Shown piece by piece: positions 1-7,681 of a DNA stretch of 16,719 nucleotides. Below the pieces are notes generated by a model. The model saw only the letters and a program-made list of their open reading frames with translations. It was not told where the DNA came from and made no database searches. Source of the DNA: Hyphococcus sp. (GTDB taxonomy: Bacteria > Pseudomonadota > Alphaproteobacteria > Caulobacterales > Parvularculaceae). Both the position numbers and the translations under genes were made by a program. The stretch is taken from contig BQJH01000032.1 of assembly GCA_021604605.1 (NCBI GenBank), positions 1 through 16,719 of the forward strand, in the 5' to 3' direction. Within the stretch, counting starts at the first letter, position 1. The number at the start of each line of letters is the position of its first letter.

Positions 1-1
1 C

Positions 2-334
2 CGGCCCGAAGGCGGCGTCCATGAAGGCATCAGGCTTGCAGCACGAGATAAGGCAATTGTGATCGCCCCATTTGAGGGCCGCGTCATATTTGCTCGGGAA
101 TGGCAGCCTATTGGCAACCTCGTGATGCTGGACGTGGGCGGCGGCTATCATATACTGCTGCTTGGCGTCGATGACATTCTGGTCGAGGAAAATCAGCGGG
201 TTGCCGCTGGTGAACCTGTCGCCCAGATGGCCCAAGGGGGCGCTGAGCTGGATCTACAGATCCGAAAAGATAGGGAGCCCGTTAACCCGGTGTTGTGGCT
301 CTCGAGTAAAAGTAGACAAGAGCTAGCGTTTTAG
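2..334 (+). CDS. envC: Murein hydrolase activator EnvC, C-terminal LytM/M23 domain (5' end outside window)
   Basis: This is the last 110 codons of a gene that enters from the left edge; the frame is open from base 2, so GTG at 59 is an internal Val codon and not a start. The protein is the end of a LytM (peptidase M23-like) domain, with HEG-I near the left edge, GGGYHILLLGVD in the middle, and ELDLQIRKD followed by PVNPVLWL at the end, as in EnvC. In active M23 enzymes the first motif is H-x-G-I-D and the second HxH; here Asp is replaced by Arg (HEGIR) and the second His is absent (YHILLLG). That fits EnvC, a periplasmic activator of cell-division amidases with a non-catalytic LytM domain. 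It ends 22 bases before ctpA and is probably co-transcribed. The family is fairly sure; another LytM-domain factor is the alternative. Confidence 0.85.
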   Translation, partial: RPEGGVHEGIRLAARDKAIVIAPFEGRVIFAREWQPIGNLVMLDVGGGYHILLLGVDDILVEENQRVAAGEPVAQMAQGGAELDLQIRKDREPVNPVLWLSSKSRQELAF

Positions 335-356
335 CTGGCGCTAATTAGGTGTAAAA

Positions 357-1811
357 ATGAAAGAACTTTCTTCTCGCCCCCTCCGCACTCGCTCAGCCAA
401 GAAGCGCTCCATGACCGGAAAAGGTCATTCAACGACAGCGCTGATCGCTGCTGGCATTGGCGGCGCAGCGATCTTCGCGGCCCTGTCCGGCGCCGTTCTG
501 GCGCGCGCCTCCATCTCAGCCGATACTTTCCGCCAGCTAGACCTCTTTGGCGAAGTTTTTGAGCAGGTGCACGAAAACTATGTCAGTGCGCCGGAAGATG
601 CTGATCTAATCAAAGGCGCCATCGATGGAATGCTTGACACTCTCGATCCGCATTCAAACTATTTAACGGCCGAAGACTTCCAGACAATGCAGGAACAGAC
701 CCGTGGCTCTTTTGCCGGGTTGGGCATTCAAATCGTGATGGACAATGAAGGTCCTGACCAAGGCTATGTAAAAGTTGTTGCGCCCATAGACGATACGCCG
801 GCAGCGCGCGCCGGCCTGCAAACCAACGACCTCATAGTCGAGATCAACGGTGAAGATGTGATGGGTATGTCAATCGATGACGCCATATCAAAAATAAAGG
901 GCAAGAAAGGCACCAAGGTCGACATCATGATCTTGCGTGACCGTGACGCTGATCCATTCCCGCTGACGATTGTCCGCGACATCGTCAAGTTGAAATCCGT
1001 CTCACACCGCGCGGAAGGAGACTTTGGCTATATCCGGATTTCCTCTTTCAGCGAGCAAACGGATATTGGGCTGAGAAAAGCCCTTAAAGCGCTGAAAAAA
1101 GAAATTCCCGGCGGACCAAAGGGTCTCGTCCTTGATGTTCGTTCCAACCCGGGCGGCCTGCTTGATCAGGCGATCGCGGTTTCTGACGAATTTCTTGAAG
1201 GCGGTGAAATTGTCTCTACCCGCGGCCGTCGGCCTCGCGACACCTTGCGTGAAATGGGAACACCCGGCGACGCCATGAATGGCAAGCCAGTGATTGTTCT
1301 GATTAATGGCGGATCAGCTTCCGCATCAGAAATTGTTGCCGGCGCCTTACAGGATCGCAATCGCGGCCTGCTGCTTGGGACGAAATCATTCGGCAAAGGC
1401 TCCGTGCAAACGGTGATCCCATTGCAAAATGGCCTTCAGGGCGCGTTGAGACTAACAACTGCGCGCTACTACACACCGTCGGGCCGATCTATTCAGGCGC
1501 TTGGCATTGAGCCTGATATCGCCATGCCGGTGATTTACCCGGGCCAGGATGAAACCGCTGAACGCCCGGCGGAACGTGACCTCCCCGGCGCTCTGGATGT
1601 CGTTGACGACGCAGAAGAGGCAGAGGAAGCCAGCGACGAGACAACAGAAACCGCTGAAAATGATGTGTCCTTGGTAGAGCCGGTGTTGTGCCCTTTCGAG
1701 GAAGACGGCGAGACCCCGCGTGATTGCCAATTGGAGCGCGCGCTGGAAATCCTCGCTGACACGACGGCTTACCGGCGGATGCTCGCTGACGCAGGGGTCG
1801 CCCGGCAATAA
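357..1811 (+). CDS. ctpA: C-terminal processing peptidase CtpA (S41 family, PDZ domain)
   Basis: This is a 484-residue periplasmic serine protease that processes or degrades envelope proteins from their C-termini. The N-terminus is basic, followed by a hydrophobic segment at about 28-50 that acts as signal or anchor. A PDZ domain follows at about 115-200 (GLGIQI, AARAGLQTNDLIVEINGE), then the S41 core. The catalytic Ser is S322 in NGGSASASE and the Lys is K347 in SFGKGSVQ, 25 residues later as usual for the family, with Q351 completing the usual Ser-Lys-Gln set. An acidic low-complexity linker at about 395-440 precedes a short conserved tail with two Cys (CPFEEDGETPRDCQLERAL). The start at 357 has an AGGTG ribosome site; ATG at 411, just before the hydrophobic segment, is an alternative. 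EnvC upstream and YibQ downstream place it in a cell-wall remodelling cluster. Confidence 0.95.
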   Translation: MKELSSRPLRTRSAKKRSMTGKGHSTTALIAAGIGGAAIFAALSGAVLARASISADTFRQLDLFGEVFEQVHENYVSAPEDADLIKGAIDGMLDTLDPHSNYLTAEDFQTMQEQTRGSFAGLGIQIVMDNEGPDQGYVKVVAPIDDTPAARAGLQTNDLIVEINGEDVMGMSIDDAISKIKGKKGTKVDIMILRDRDADPFPLTIVRDIVKLKSVSHRAEGDFGYIRISSFSEQTDIGLRKALKALKKEIPGGPKGLVLDVRSNPGGLLDQAIAVSDEFLEGGEIVSTRGRRPRDTLREMGTPGDAMNGKPVIVLINGGSASASEIVAGALQDRNRGLLLGTKSFGKGSVQTVIPLQNGLQGALRLTTARYYTPSGRSIQALGIEPDIAMPVIYPGQDETAERPAERDLPGALDVVDDAEEAEEASDETTETAENDVSLVEPVLCPFEEDGETPRDCQLERALEILADTTAYRRMLADAGVARQ

Positions 1812-1841
1812 CTTTGCCGCCCTCACGAACGAACTCAAAAC

Positions 1842-1881
1842 GGGCCCCCGGCGCTTAAAACACGCCAATCCAAGGGGGTCC
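1842..1881 (+). other. Stem-loop in the ctpA-yibQ spacer
   Basis: GGGCCCCC (1842-1849) can pair with GGGGGTCC (1874-1881) through eight pairs, one of them G-U. Directly inside, GGCG (1850-1853) pairs with CGCC (1863-1866), leaving a 9-base loop and a 7-base bulge. It starts 30 bases after the ctpA stop. No T-run follows, so it is not a textbook intrinsic terminator; it may stabilise the ctpA mRNA end or attenuate read-through. Found by eye and not folded by software. Confidence 0.4.
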
Positions 1882-1887
1882 GTTTCC

Positions 1888-1934
1888 AATTGGTTAACCC
1901 AATTCTCCGTATTGATAGCGCTTAGCAATTGATA
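1888..1934. promoter_or_regulatory. Repeat-rich region before the yibQ-like gene
   Basis: An imperfect inverted repeat AATTGG-TTAAC-CCAATT (1888-1904) is followed by two direct copies of ATTGATA (1911-1917 and 1928-1934), whose starts are 17 bases apart. The last copy ends 7 bases before the gene start. The gene also lacks a clear Shine-Dalgarno sequence. This could be a protein-binding site or internal promoter region, but no confident -35/-10 pair was seen. The function is inferred. Confidence 0.25.
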
Positions 1935-1941
1935 CGGCGTC

Positions 1942-3204
1942 ATGCTTGCAGTGAAACGACGAAAATTCCGGCTCCCGGTCCTAAGCCGCCTGACACAGGC
2001 CTGGCTTGGCGCCCTGGGTATTGCCGGAATTGCTGGCGTTATCGCTATTGTAGACCTGACCAGCGGCGCCGGACCCGGACGCATATCCCTTGCCGTAGAA
2101 GACGTCGAATTCCTTGCCCGTGCACAAACTATAAAAGAACCACCGGAAGAGCGCCTCATCTCTCCAAATGAAGGACTTCGCCTGGGGGCGCCCTCTTTGC
2201 GAGATGGCGGCGTCGCAAGCAACACCGTTCGCGACACCTCAGCGACCATTGAAGGCATCGAAACCACGGATAGTCTTCTTTACCCGGATGAATACGATCT
2301 CGCAGAAGCATCGCCAAACAACAACGACATTATCATCCGCATTCCCGGGTCGCCGAAAGCAGCGACGCCGGTCACGGCTGCCTCATTGACGCCAGTTCGC
2401 GCCATCACCGATCCTGACCCCGCCCTTCTGCGCGCAACACCATTTGGCAAGGCGCCGCGCATCAGCTCTGATGGGCGCAAGGCAATGCGCGAATATGCAA
2501 AACACCATGAGAACCGCTCAAACAAACCGCAGATCGCCATCATCGTCGGCGGCCTGGGGCTAAATCCCGCCCTGACAGAACGTGCGATAGATGAGTTACC
2601 GCCGGAAATTTCTCTCGCCTTTGCTCCTTATGCGAAAGATCTAAACTTCTGGGCGCAAAAGGCGCGCGCCGCAGGTCATGAAATTATTATAGAGCTACCG
2701 ATGGAAGGGTATGGCGACAGTAACAAGGCCTTGGGGGCTGCTGGTCTTTTGACAACCCGTGAACAAGGAGAAAACCTGCAACGCCTAGATTGGCTTATGT
2801 CGCGTTTTCAGGGGTATTTTGCGGCGACCAACTATATGGGCGCTAAATTTTCAACTGAAAATTCTGCCTTGTCTCCCATTCTGCAAACACTGCGAGAGTC
2901 CGGCATTGCCTATATTGATGATACGGGAGCGGCAGAGCACGCAGCCAGACAAAGCGGCGTCGCGCTTGTCTCTGTCAGTCGCGTCATCCCCCCCGCGCCT
3001 GAAAGATCACAACTCAGCGCCGTTCGCCGCGAGCTCAGCAAGCTTGAAGCCATTGCAAAAGAAAATGGAGTGGCTCTTGGCAAAACCTATGCCTATGGCG
3101 CGACCCTTGAAGAACTGGTCGCCTGGACAAACAGCCTGGAGAAAAAAGGGTTTACCCCGGCGCCAGCGTCAGCGGTGTTGCAGGCGAATGCGAGCTTCCG
3201 CTAA
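1942..3204 (+). CDS. YibQ-like divergent polysaccharide deacetylase family protein
   Basis: This 420-residue protein is probably periplasmic and membrane-anchored. A basic N-terminus leads into a hydrophobic segment at about 20-40, then a low-complexity linker to about 195, then a C-terminal domain (about 196-415) of the divergent polysaccharide deacetylase family (PF04748, E. coli YibQ). Family landmarks are IAIIVGGLGL, LAFAPYA, AGHEIIIELPMEG, NYMGAKFS and IAYIDDTG. Where many relatives have Asp-Asp, this one has G203-G204, and the His usual before LPME is E251, so the metal-dependent site looks absent. In E. coli yibQ also lies beside envC. The start at 1942 has a weak ribosome site; GTG at 1951 is an alternative. 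It lies 130 bases after ctpA and 33 before rppH. The biochemical role of the family is not established. Confidence 0.85.
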   Translation: MLAVKRRKFRLPVLSRLTQAWLGALGIAGIAGVIAIVDLTSGAGPGRISLAVEDVEFLARAQTIKEPPEERLISPNEGLRLGAPSLRDGGVASNTVRDTSATIEGIETTDSLLYPDEYDLAEASPNNNDIIIRIPGSPKAATPVTAASLTPVRAITDPDPALLRATPFGKAPRISSDGRKAMREYAKHHENRSNKPQIAIIVGGLGLNPALTERAIDELPPEISLAFAPYAKDLNFWAQKARAAGHEIIIELPMEGYGDSNKALGAAGLLTTREQGENLQRLDWLMSRFQGYFAATNYMGAKFSTENSALSPILQTLRESGIAYIDDTGAAEHAARQSGVALVSVSRVIPPAPERSQLSAVRRELSKLEAIAKENGVALGKTYAYGATLEELVAWTNSLEKKGFTPAPASAVLQANASFR

Positions 3205-3237
3205 ACCTGTCAGCGAAGTCTGAAGCGCTCTTGATTG

Positions 3238-3747
3238 ATGGATTACGAAACCCTTCTGAAACATTACCGCCCGAATGTTGGCGTGGCCCTGTTTAATCGC
3301 AAAGGCCAAGTCTGGCTTGGTCAGCGGGTTGGTAATTTTAACACTCTTGGCGAACCCGGCAACGACTACCGCTGGCAGATGCCGCAAGGGGGTGTCGATA
3401 ATGGCGAAGATATCGCTGTCGCCGCTTTTCGCGAACTCAAGGAAGAGACAGGAATTTCCAGGGCCCGACTACTGACGATTACGCCGGGCTGGCTGGCTTA
3501 TGATTTCCCTCGGGAATACAAAAAGAAAAAATGGAAAGGCCAGCGCCAGAAATGGGCGGCCATGCTGTTTGAAGGCAAAGATAGTGAAATAAATCTGCAG
3601 GCGGATGAGCACCAGGAGTTTGATGATTGGCGCTGGGGTGAACTTGAAGAGGCGCCATCTCTGATCGTCCCGTTTAAAAAATCCGTCTACAAAGAGCTAA
3701 TGTCCGCATTTATCCCGCTGCGCGATTATTTGCGCGCGAAAAAATGA
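3238..3747 (+). CDS. rppH: RNA pyrophosphohydrolase RppH (Nudix hydrolase)
   Basis: RppH removes pyrophosphate from the 5' triphosphate end of mRNAs, which opens them to RNase E decay in the cytoplasm. The 169-residue protein begins YRPNVGVALFNRKGQVWLGQR, as RppH proteins do after their first few residues. A complete Nudix box runs G51 to I73: G51-x5-E57-x7-R65-E66-L-x-E69-E70-x-G72-I73. The later segments GQRQKWAAMLF and EHQEFDDWRW, then VPFKKSVY, are the RppH signature and separate it from general Nudix enzymes. An in-frame TTG at 3235 directly precedes the ATG at 3238; the ATG is preferred. No strong ribosome site is visible. Its stop overlaps the start of the next gene. Confidence 0.95.
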   Translation: MDYETLLKHYRPNVGVALFNRKGQVWLGQRVGNFNTLGEPGNDYRWQMPQGGVDNGEDIAVAAFRELKEETGISRARLLTITPGWLAYDFPREYKKKKWKGQRQKWAAMLFEGKDSEINLQADEHQEFDDWRWGELEEAPSLIVPFKKSVYKELMSAFIPLRDYLRAKK

Positions 3748-4463
3748 TGGCTTTTCCCGAAGATTTTCTTCTCGACCGGCTGATCTATCGCGACGGCCTG
3801 ATGCTCGTCATCAACAAACCAGCGGGGTTAGCGGTCCATGCCGGGCCGAGCGCGCGCAAGACAGGCGGCGGGGACAATCTTGAAAACTATTTTGATGCTT
3901 TGCGGTTTGGTCTGCCGCGCCCACCAGCACTGGCACACCGGCTGGATCGCGACACGTCAGGCTGTCTGGTGTTAGGGCGACACCCAAAAGCATTGCGAAA
4001 ACTCGGCAAGCTTTTTTCTGAGGGCAAGATCGAAAAAACCTATTGGGCTGTCTGCAAAGGCGCTCCTGAAAAACCCTCTGGCCGCATTGAGGCGCCGTTA
4101 AAAAAACAATCTCGCGGCAATGGGTGGCGCGTCGAAATTGCCGATGATGGAAAACCTGCAGCGACAACCTATCGAACACTGGCGCAAAAAGACGGACTCT
4201 CATTTATTGAAGCCAAACCGAAGACCGGCCGCACGCATCAGATCCGCGTTCACCTCGCCTCAATCGGCTCGCCTATTGTGGGCGATCCGCAGTATGGCGG
4301 TTTGAATGATACTGAACGCTCTCATCCGATGATGCTCCATGCACGGCGCATAATTATTCCCATATCAAAAAACAAAGATCCGATTGTGGTTGAAGCTGAA
4401 CCGCCAGACGAAATGGCCGAAGTTTTAGTCAACATGGGGTCATTGCCCGTCGCCACCCCTTAA
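3744..4463 (+). CDS. RluA-family RNA pseudouridine synthase
   Basis: This 239-residue enzyme converts a uridine in rRNA or tRNA to pseudouridine. It starts inside the end of rppH through an ATGA overlap (3744-3747), which suggests translational coupling; ATG at 3747 is a second possible start. Family motifs are NKPAGLAVHAG near residue 24, the catalytic HRLDRDTSG with Asp at 68, KPKTGRTHQIRVHLA at about 158-172, GDPQYGG at 180-186 and MLHA at 197-200. No N-terminal S4 RNA-binding domain is present, so it resembles the short RluA/TruC type more than RluC/D. The target nucleotide cannot be read from the sequence, so no gene symbol is given. A Lys/Gly-rich stretch at 120-127 may contact RNA. Confidence 0.92.
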   Translation: MMAFPEDFLLDRLIYRDGLMLVINKPAGLAVHAGPSARKTGGGDNLENYFDALRFGLPRPPALAHRLDRDTSGCLVLGRHPKALRKLGKLFSEGKIEKTYWAVCKGAPEKPSGRIEAPLKKQSRGNGWRVEIADDGKPAATTYRTLAQKDGLSFIEAKPKTGRTHQIRVHLASIGSPIVGDPQYGGLNDTERSHPMMLHARRIIIPISKNKDPIVVEAEPPDEMAEVLVNMGSLPVATP

Positions 4464-4553
4464 CATCGCGTAAAGCTGCATTGTTTAAGCTTGAGGCCTC
4501 CGATTGAAACTCAATAGGCGCCAAGATCAGGAAGCAAGTGCAGGACAAAGAGC

Positions 4554-5753
4554 ATGTCGCCAACGGCGGTAACTTTCAAACCAAATGACACGATTATGCG
4601 CTTGATGCGCGAAAGCGGCGGCGGCGTTTTTGTAATAGTTCTGGCGCTGACCTCAATTTTCGTTCTGGCGCTATTTGATCTCAGAGCAGAAAAAATATTC
4701 ACGCTGGCGCCCACAATTCAGGAAGCAAGCAAAGAAGACCTCGTTGCTTTCTGGCGCGCGGCGCATCTGGCGATCGAGGGCGCCGCCGCTTCCGCCTATG
4801 ATGCGGATATTTTCCGGGCGCCGCTGGAAGAGAACAACCGGGGCCTTTTGTGGTTGAACCCGCCGCATATGTTGCTTCTTGTCGGCCCGCTTGCGCTTTT
4901 ACCCTATGGCGTCGCAAAGCTTATCTGGATCGCACTTAGCGTCATCAGCCTGGGCCTGATCGCCCGCCTGACTAAAGCATCCCCTATGTTGCTTGTTGCC
5001 ATATTCCTTTCTCCCGCCCTATTCGCGTCACTGCTTGTTTTGCAAAGCGGCCCGATGATCGCCCTTGGGTTACTAGCGGCGCTATTGATATCTGATCGAC
5101 GCCCCATCCTCGCCGGGCTGATATTCGCCTTTCTCACCGTAAAGCCGCAATATGGATTTCTAATTCCCGTCTTTCTGGTTGCCCGTGGTGAATGGAGAAC
5201 TATTCTCTATACAGTGTTGTTTTCTGCCGCGCTGTTTGCCGTCTCCACCCTAGCTTTCGGCATTGACGCTTGGAGCGCATTCTTCCTGTCCGCCACCGGA
5301 GACACGTTTGCAGGGCATGCCGAAAGGCTCCATCGTGACATGCTCACCCTTCACCAAACCATCGGAAAATTTGGCGGTGGTCTTATGCTTCGACAAGGAG
5401 CGCAGCTGATTGCGATGATCGGCGCTGGTGTGATTGTTTATTTCGCTGCAAAAAACTGGAAACGTGACGCGGCTATCGCGACGACCCTTTTGCTGGCGGC
5501 AATCGCCTCCCCATCCCTGTGGGTCTATGATTGGCCAATGATCGCAGCCGGACTTTTCATGCTCGCGCGCGCCATGCCCCACTGGCCTGCTCACATTCAG
5601 CTCGCCGCAGGCGCCTTATGGATCACGCCCTTAATCTCGCTGGGCTTTGGCACGATGCAAAGCGCAGCGATTGCTGGCGCTCTCGCGATGGGGGCGACAG
5701 TGTCGGTTATGATTTGGATGAGTAGTGTTCATGCGAGCACGGCAAACAACTAG
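4554..5753 (+). CDS. Membrane glycosyltransferase, GT87/DUF2029-like
   Basis: This 399-residue integral membrane protein has about 9-10 hydrophobic segments. It resembles the GT87 (DUF2029) GT-C family, which moves sugars from polyprenyl-phosphate donors onto envelope glycans. Supporting features are a first membrane segment at 24-41, then an acidic motif EDLVAFWRAA (D62 is the best catalytic-acid candidate), LNPPHMLLLVGPLALLPYG at 101-119 where the family has its YPP motif, and FLTVKPQYGFLIP at 193-205 followed by RGEWR, as in GT87. The start has an AGGA ribosome site 8 bases upstream. The 90-base gap before it holds only a GAGGCCTC palindrome and a small ATTGA/TCAAT repeat. Its TAG stop (5751-5753) overlaps the stop of atpC on the other strand. 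The substrate is unknown and the family call is moderate. Confidence 0.72.
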   Translation: MSPTAVTFKPNDTIMRLMRESGGGVFVIVLALTSIFVLALFDLRAEKIFTLAPTIQEASKEDLVAFWRAAHLAIEGAAASAYDADIFRAPLEENNRGLLWLNPPHMLLLVGPLALLPYGVAKLIWIALSVISLGLIARLTKASPMLLVAIFLSPALFASLLVLQSGPMIALGLLAALLISDRRPILAGLIFAFLTVKPQYGFLIPVFLVARGEWRTILYTVLFSAALFAVSTLAFGIDAWSAFFLSATGDTFAGHAERLHRDMLTLHQTIGKFGGGLMLRQGAQLIAMIGAGVIVYFAAKNWKRDAAIATTLLLAAIASPSLWVYDWPMIAAGLFMLARAMPHWPAHIQLAAGALWITPLISLGFGTMQSAAIAGALAMGATVSVMIWMSSVHASTANN

Positions 5754-6145
5754 AGCGCGGCTTGCAACTCTTTCAGGCGATCCAGTGATTGCTGTGCGGC
5801 AAGTTTTTTCTCGTCGTCGCCAGCGTCAGCCAGATCTTCCTCAGCATTTTGGATACGCTGGGCGATCTTGTCTGCGTTCAACTCTTCCGCAGGCATTGCT
5901 TCTTCAGCCAGAACCGTCAGGCCCGCAGGTGAAATTTCCGCAAAGCCGCCACGCACAAAGATGCGCCGCTCATCTGAGCCTGTGCGAACCTTAACCATAC
6001 CCGGCGCCAAGGTCGCCATCAACGGCGCATGGTTTGGCAGAACGCCGATCCAGCCTTCCGTTCCCGGAATATCAACCTGGTCAACGTCAGCCGCCATCAA
6101 TTCCTTTTCAGGAGAGACCAGCGAGAATTTAAGTTTGTCTGCCAT
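5750..6145 (-). CDS. atpC: ATP synthase F1 subunit epsilon
   Basis: The epsilon subunit is part of the central stalk of F1 and can inhibit ATP hydrolysis. The 131-residue protein has the N-terminal beta-sandwich domain (LKFSLVSPEKELMAADVDQV, GTEGWIGVLPNHAPLMATL, then VRGGFAEISPAGLTVLAEEA) and a short helical C-terminus rich in Glu, Asp and Lys (about 88-131). It is the last gene of the atpHAGDC cluster, 72 bases after atpD, which is the widest gap inside the operon. The ribosome site is weak: an AAGGG lies well upstream of the ATG. Its stop codon (5750-5752) overlaps the stop of the convergent membrane gene, so no intrinsic terminator fits between them. Confidence 0.97.
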   Translation of the reverse strand: MADKLKFSLVSPEKELMAADVDQVDIPGTEGWIGVLPNHAPLMATLAPGMVKVRTGSDERRIFVRGGFAEISPAGLTVLAEEAMPAEELNADKIAQRIQNAEEDLADAGDDEKKLAAQQSLDRLKELQAAL

Positions 6146-6170
6146 GGTGAGTACTTAGGCCCTTGCGCAT

Positions 6171-6189
6171 AATACGTAGTATTTCTACG
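6171..6189 (-). other. Small alternative hairpins in the atpD-atpC spacer
   Basis: Two mutually exclusive 5-bp inverted repeats overlap here: AATAC/GTATT (6171-6175 with 6179-6183) and CGTAG/CTACG (6175-6179 with 6185-6189). They sit in the longest gap within the atp operon, between atpD and atpC. They might affect RNA processing or how much atpC is translated relative to atpD, but the stems are short and the call is tentative. Confidence 0.25.
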
Positions 6190-6217
6190 GACAACGCACC
6201 ACGAACCACTCCCTTTC

Positions 6218-7651
6218 TTACGCCGCTTCCGCTGCCAGCTTGCCAGCTTTTTCGATCGCTTCGTCCATTGAGCCGACCATGTAGAATGCCGCTTCCGGCA
6301 GGTGGTCATAGTCGCCATCGACGAGGCCTTTAAAGCCTTTAATGGTGTCAGAAAGAGAAACCAGCTTGCCCGGAGAACCGGTAAAGATTTCCGCAACGTG
6401 GAATGGCTGGGACAGGAAGCGCTCAACCTTACGAGCCCGGGCAACAACAAGCTTATCTTCTTCTGACAGCTCATCCATGCCGAGAATAGCAATAATGTCC
6501 TGAAGCGCTTTGTAACGCTGGAGAATGCGCTGAACGTCGCCCGCAACCTGATAATGCTCATCACCGATGATGCGCGGGTCCAGCATACGTGACGTAGAAT
6601 CAAGCGGATCAACCGCCGGGTAGATCCCTTTTTCAGCAATCGCACGGTTCAGAACCGTCGTCGCATCAAGGTGCGCAAATGATGTCGCTGGCGCTGGGTC
6701 GGTCAAATCGTCCGCAGGCACATAAATCGCCTGAACCGATGTAATCGAACCTTTAGTCGTTGTCGTGATGCGCTCCTGCATGGAGCCCATATCCGTCGCC
6801 AATGTCGGCTGATAACCCACCGCTGATGGAATACGACCGAGCAGCGCAGACACCTCAGAACCAGCCTGGGTAAAGCGGAAGATATTGTCGACAAAGAAAA
6901 GAACATCCTGACCTTCATCGCGGAAGTGTTCCGCCACAGTCAGACCTGAAAGAGCAACACGAGCACGCGCGCCGGGAGGCTCGTTCATCTGACCATAGAC
7001 AAGCGCCGCCTTTGAGCCCTCTGCCGACCCGTTATTTTCATGCGGGTTAACATTCACTTTGGATTCAATCATTTCCCAGTAAAGGTCGTTACCTTCACGG
7101 GTCCGCTCACCAACACCGGCAAACACAGAATAACCACCATGGGCTTTCGCGATGTTGTTGATCAGCTCCATGATCAAAACCGTTTTACCAACACCGGCGC
7201 CGCCGAACAGGCCAATCTTGCCGCCTTTTGCGTATGGGCAAAGAAGGTCGACAACTTTAATGCCAGTTTCAAGAACTGCAGACTCCGTCGATTGCTCGGT
7301 AAACGGAGGCGCAGGCTGGTGAATGCCGCGTTTTTTCGTGTGCGCGATGGGGCCAAGCTCATCAACCGGCTCGCCAATCACGTTCATAATACGGCCCAGC
7401 GTTCCGTCGCCAACAGGCACAGAGATCGCTTCACCCGTATCAACCACCTTGGCGCCCCGGACTAGACCCTCACTCGAGTCCATCGCGATTGTCCGCACAG
7501 AGTTTTGCCCCAAATGCTGGGCAACCTCCAGAACCAGACGGTTGCCATTATTGTCCGTCTCAAGGGCGTTCAAAATTCCCGGCAGCTCTCCGTCGAACTC
7601 AACGTCGACAACAGCGCCAATCACCTGTGAAATGCGGCCTTCATTGCTCAT
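6218..7651 (-). CDS. atpD: ATP synthase F1 subunit beta
   Basis: The beta subunit carries the catalytic nucleotide site of F1. The 477-residue length is typical. The N-terminal barrel begins GRISQVIGAVVDVEF. The Walker A loop is GGAGVGKT at 150-157, and GERTREGNDLYWEM includes the catalytic Glu (E182) and Arg. Walker B lies in VLFFVDNIFRF, followed by GSEVSALLGRIPSAVGYQPT and then LATDMG, and the C-terminal domain has the MDELSEEDK lever motif. All key residues are present. A strong ribosome site (AAGGAAGAAG) precedes the ATG. It follows atpG by 30 bases and precedes atpC by 72. Confidence 0.99.
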   Translation of the reverse strand: MSNEGRISQVIGAVVDVEFDGELPGILNALETDNNGNRLVLEVAQHLGQNSVRTIAMDSSEGLVRGAKVVDTGEAISVPVGDGTLGRIMNVIGEPVDELGPIAHTKKRGIHQPAPPFTEQSTESAVLETGIKVVDLLCPYAKGGKIGLFGGAGVGKTVLIMELINNIAKAHGGYSVFAGVGERTREGNDLYWEMIESKVNVNPHENNGSAEGSKAALVYGQMNEPPGARARVALSGLTVAEHFRDEGQDVLFFVDNIFRFTQAGSEVSALLGRIPSAVGYQPTLATDMGSMQERITTTTKGSITSVQAIYVPADDLTDPAPATSFAHLDATTVLNRAIAEKGIYPAVDPLDSTSRMLDPRIIGDEHYQVAGDVQRILQRYKALQDIIAILGMDELSEEDKLVVARARKVERFLSQPFHVAEIFTGSPGKLVSLSDTIKGFKGLVDGDYDHLPEAAFYMVGSMDEAIEKAGKLAAEAA

Positions 7652-7681
7652 GACTTCTTCCTTACATTCAATCCTAATGCC

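Noticed and set aside
59..334. A complete small gene starting at GTG 59
   Set aside because: The frame is open upstream to the window edge and encodes further LytM-domain sequence (GGVHEGIRLAARD), so this is the end of a longer gene.
1888..1934. CtrA-type TTAA-N7-TTAA site at the TTAA in the yibQ upstream region
   Set aside because: The second TTAA half is missing at the required spacing (the bases there are CTCC).
1452..2267. 271-codon open frame on the minus strand across the ctpA end, the spacer and the yibQ-like start
   Set aside because: Its product is Arg/Ser/Pro-rich with no family resemblance, and it lies antisense to two well-supported genes; it is a by-product of their codon use.
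4493..4515. GAGGCCTC palindrome and ATTGA-AAC-TCAAT repeat in the gap after the pseudouridine synthase gene, considered as a terminator
   Set aside because: The stems are only 4-5 bp and no T-run follows, so there is too little to call a terminator.
7040..7465. 141-codon plus-strand frame inside atpD
   Set aside because: It is antisense to the most conserved part of atpD, with no recognisable motifs and no ribosome site seen.
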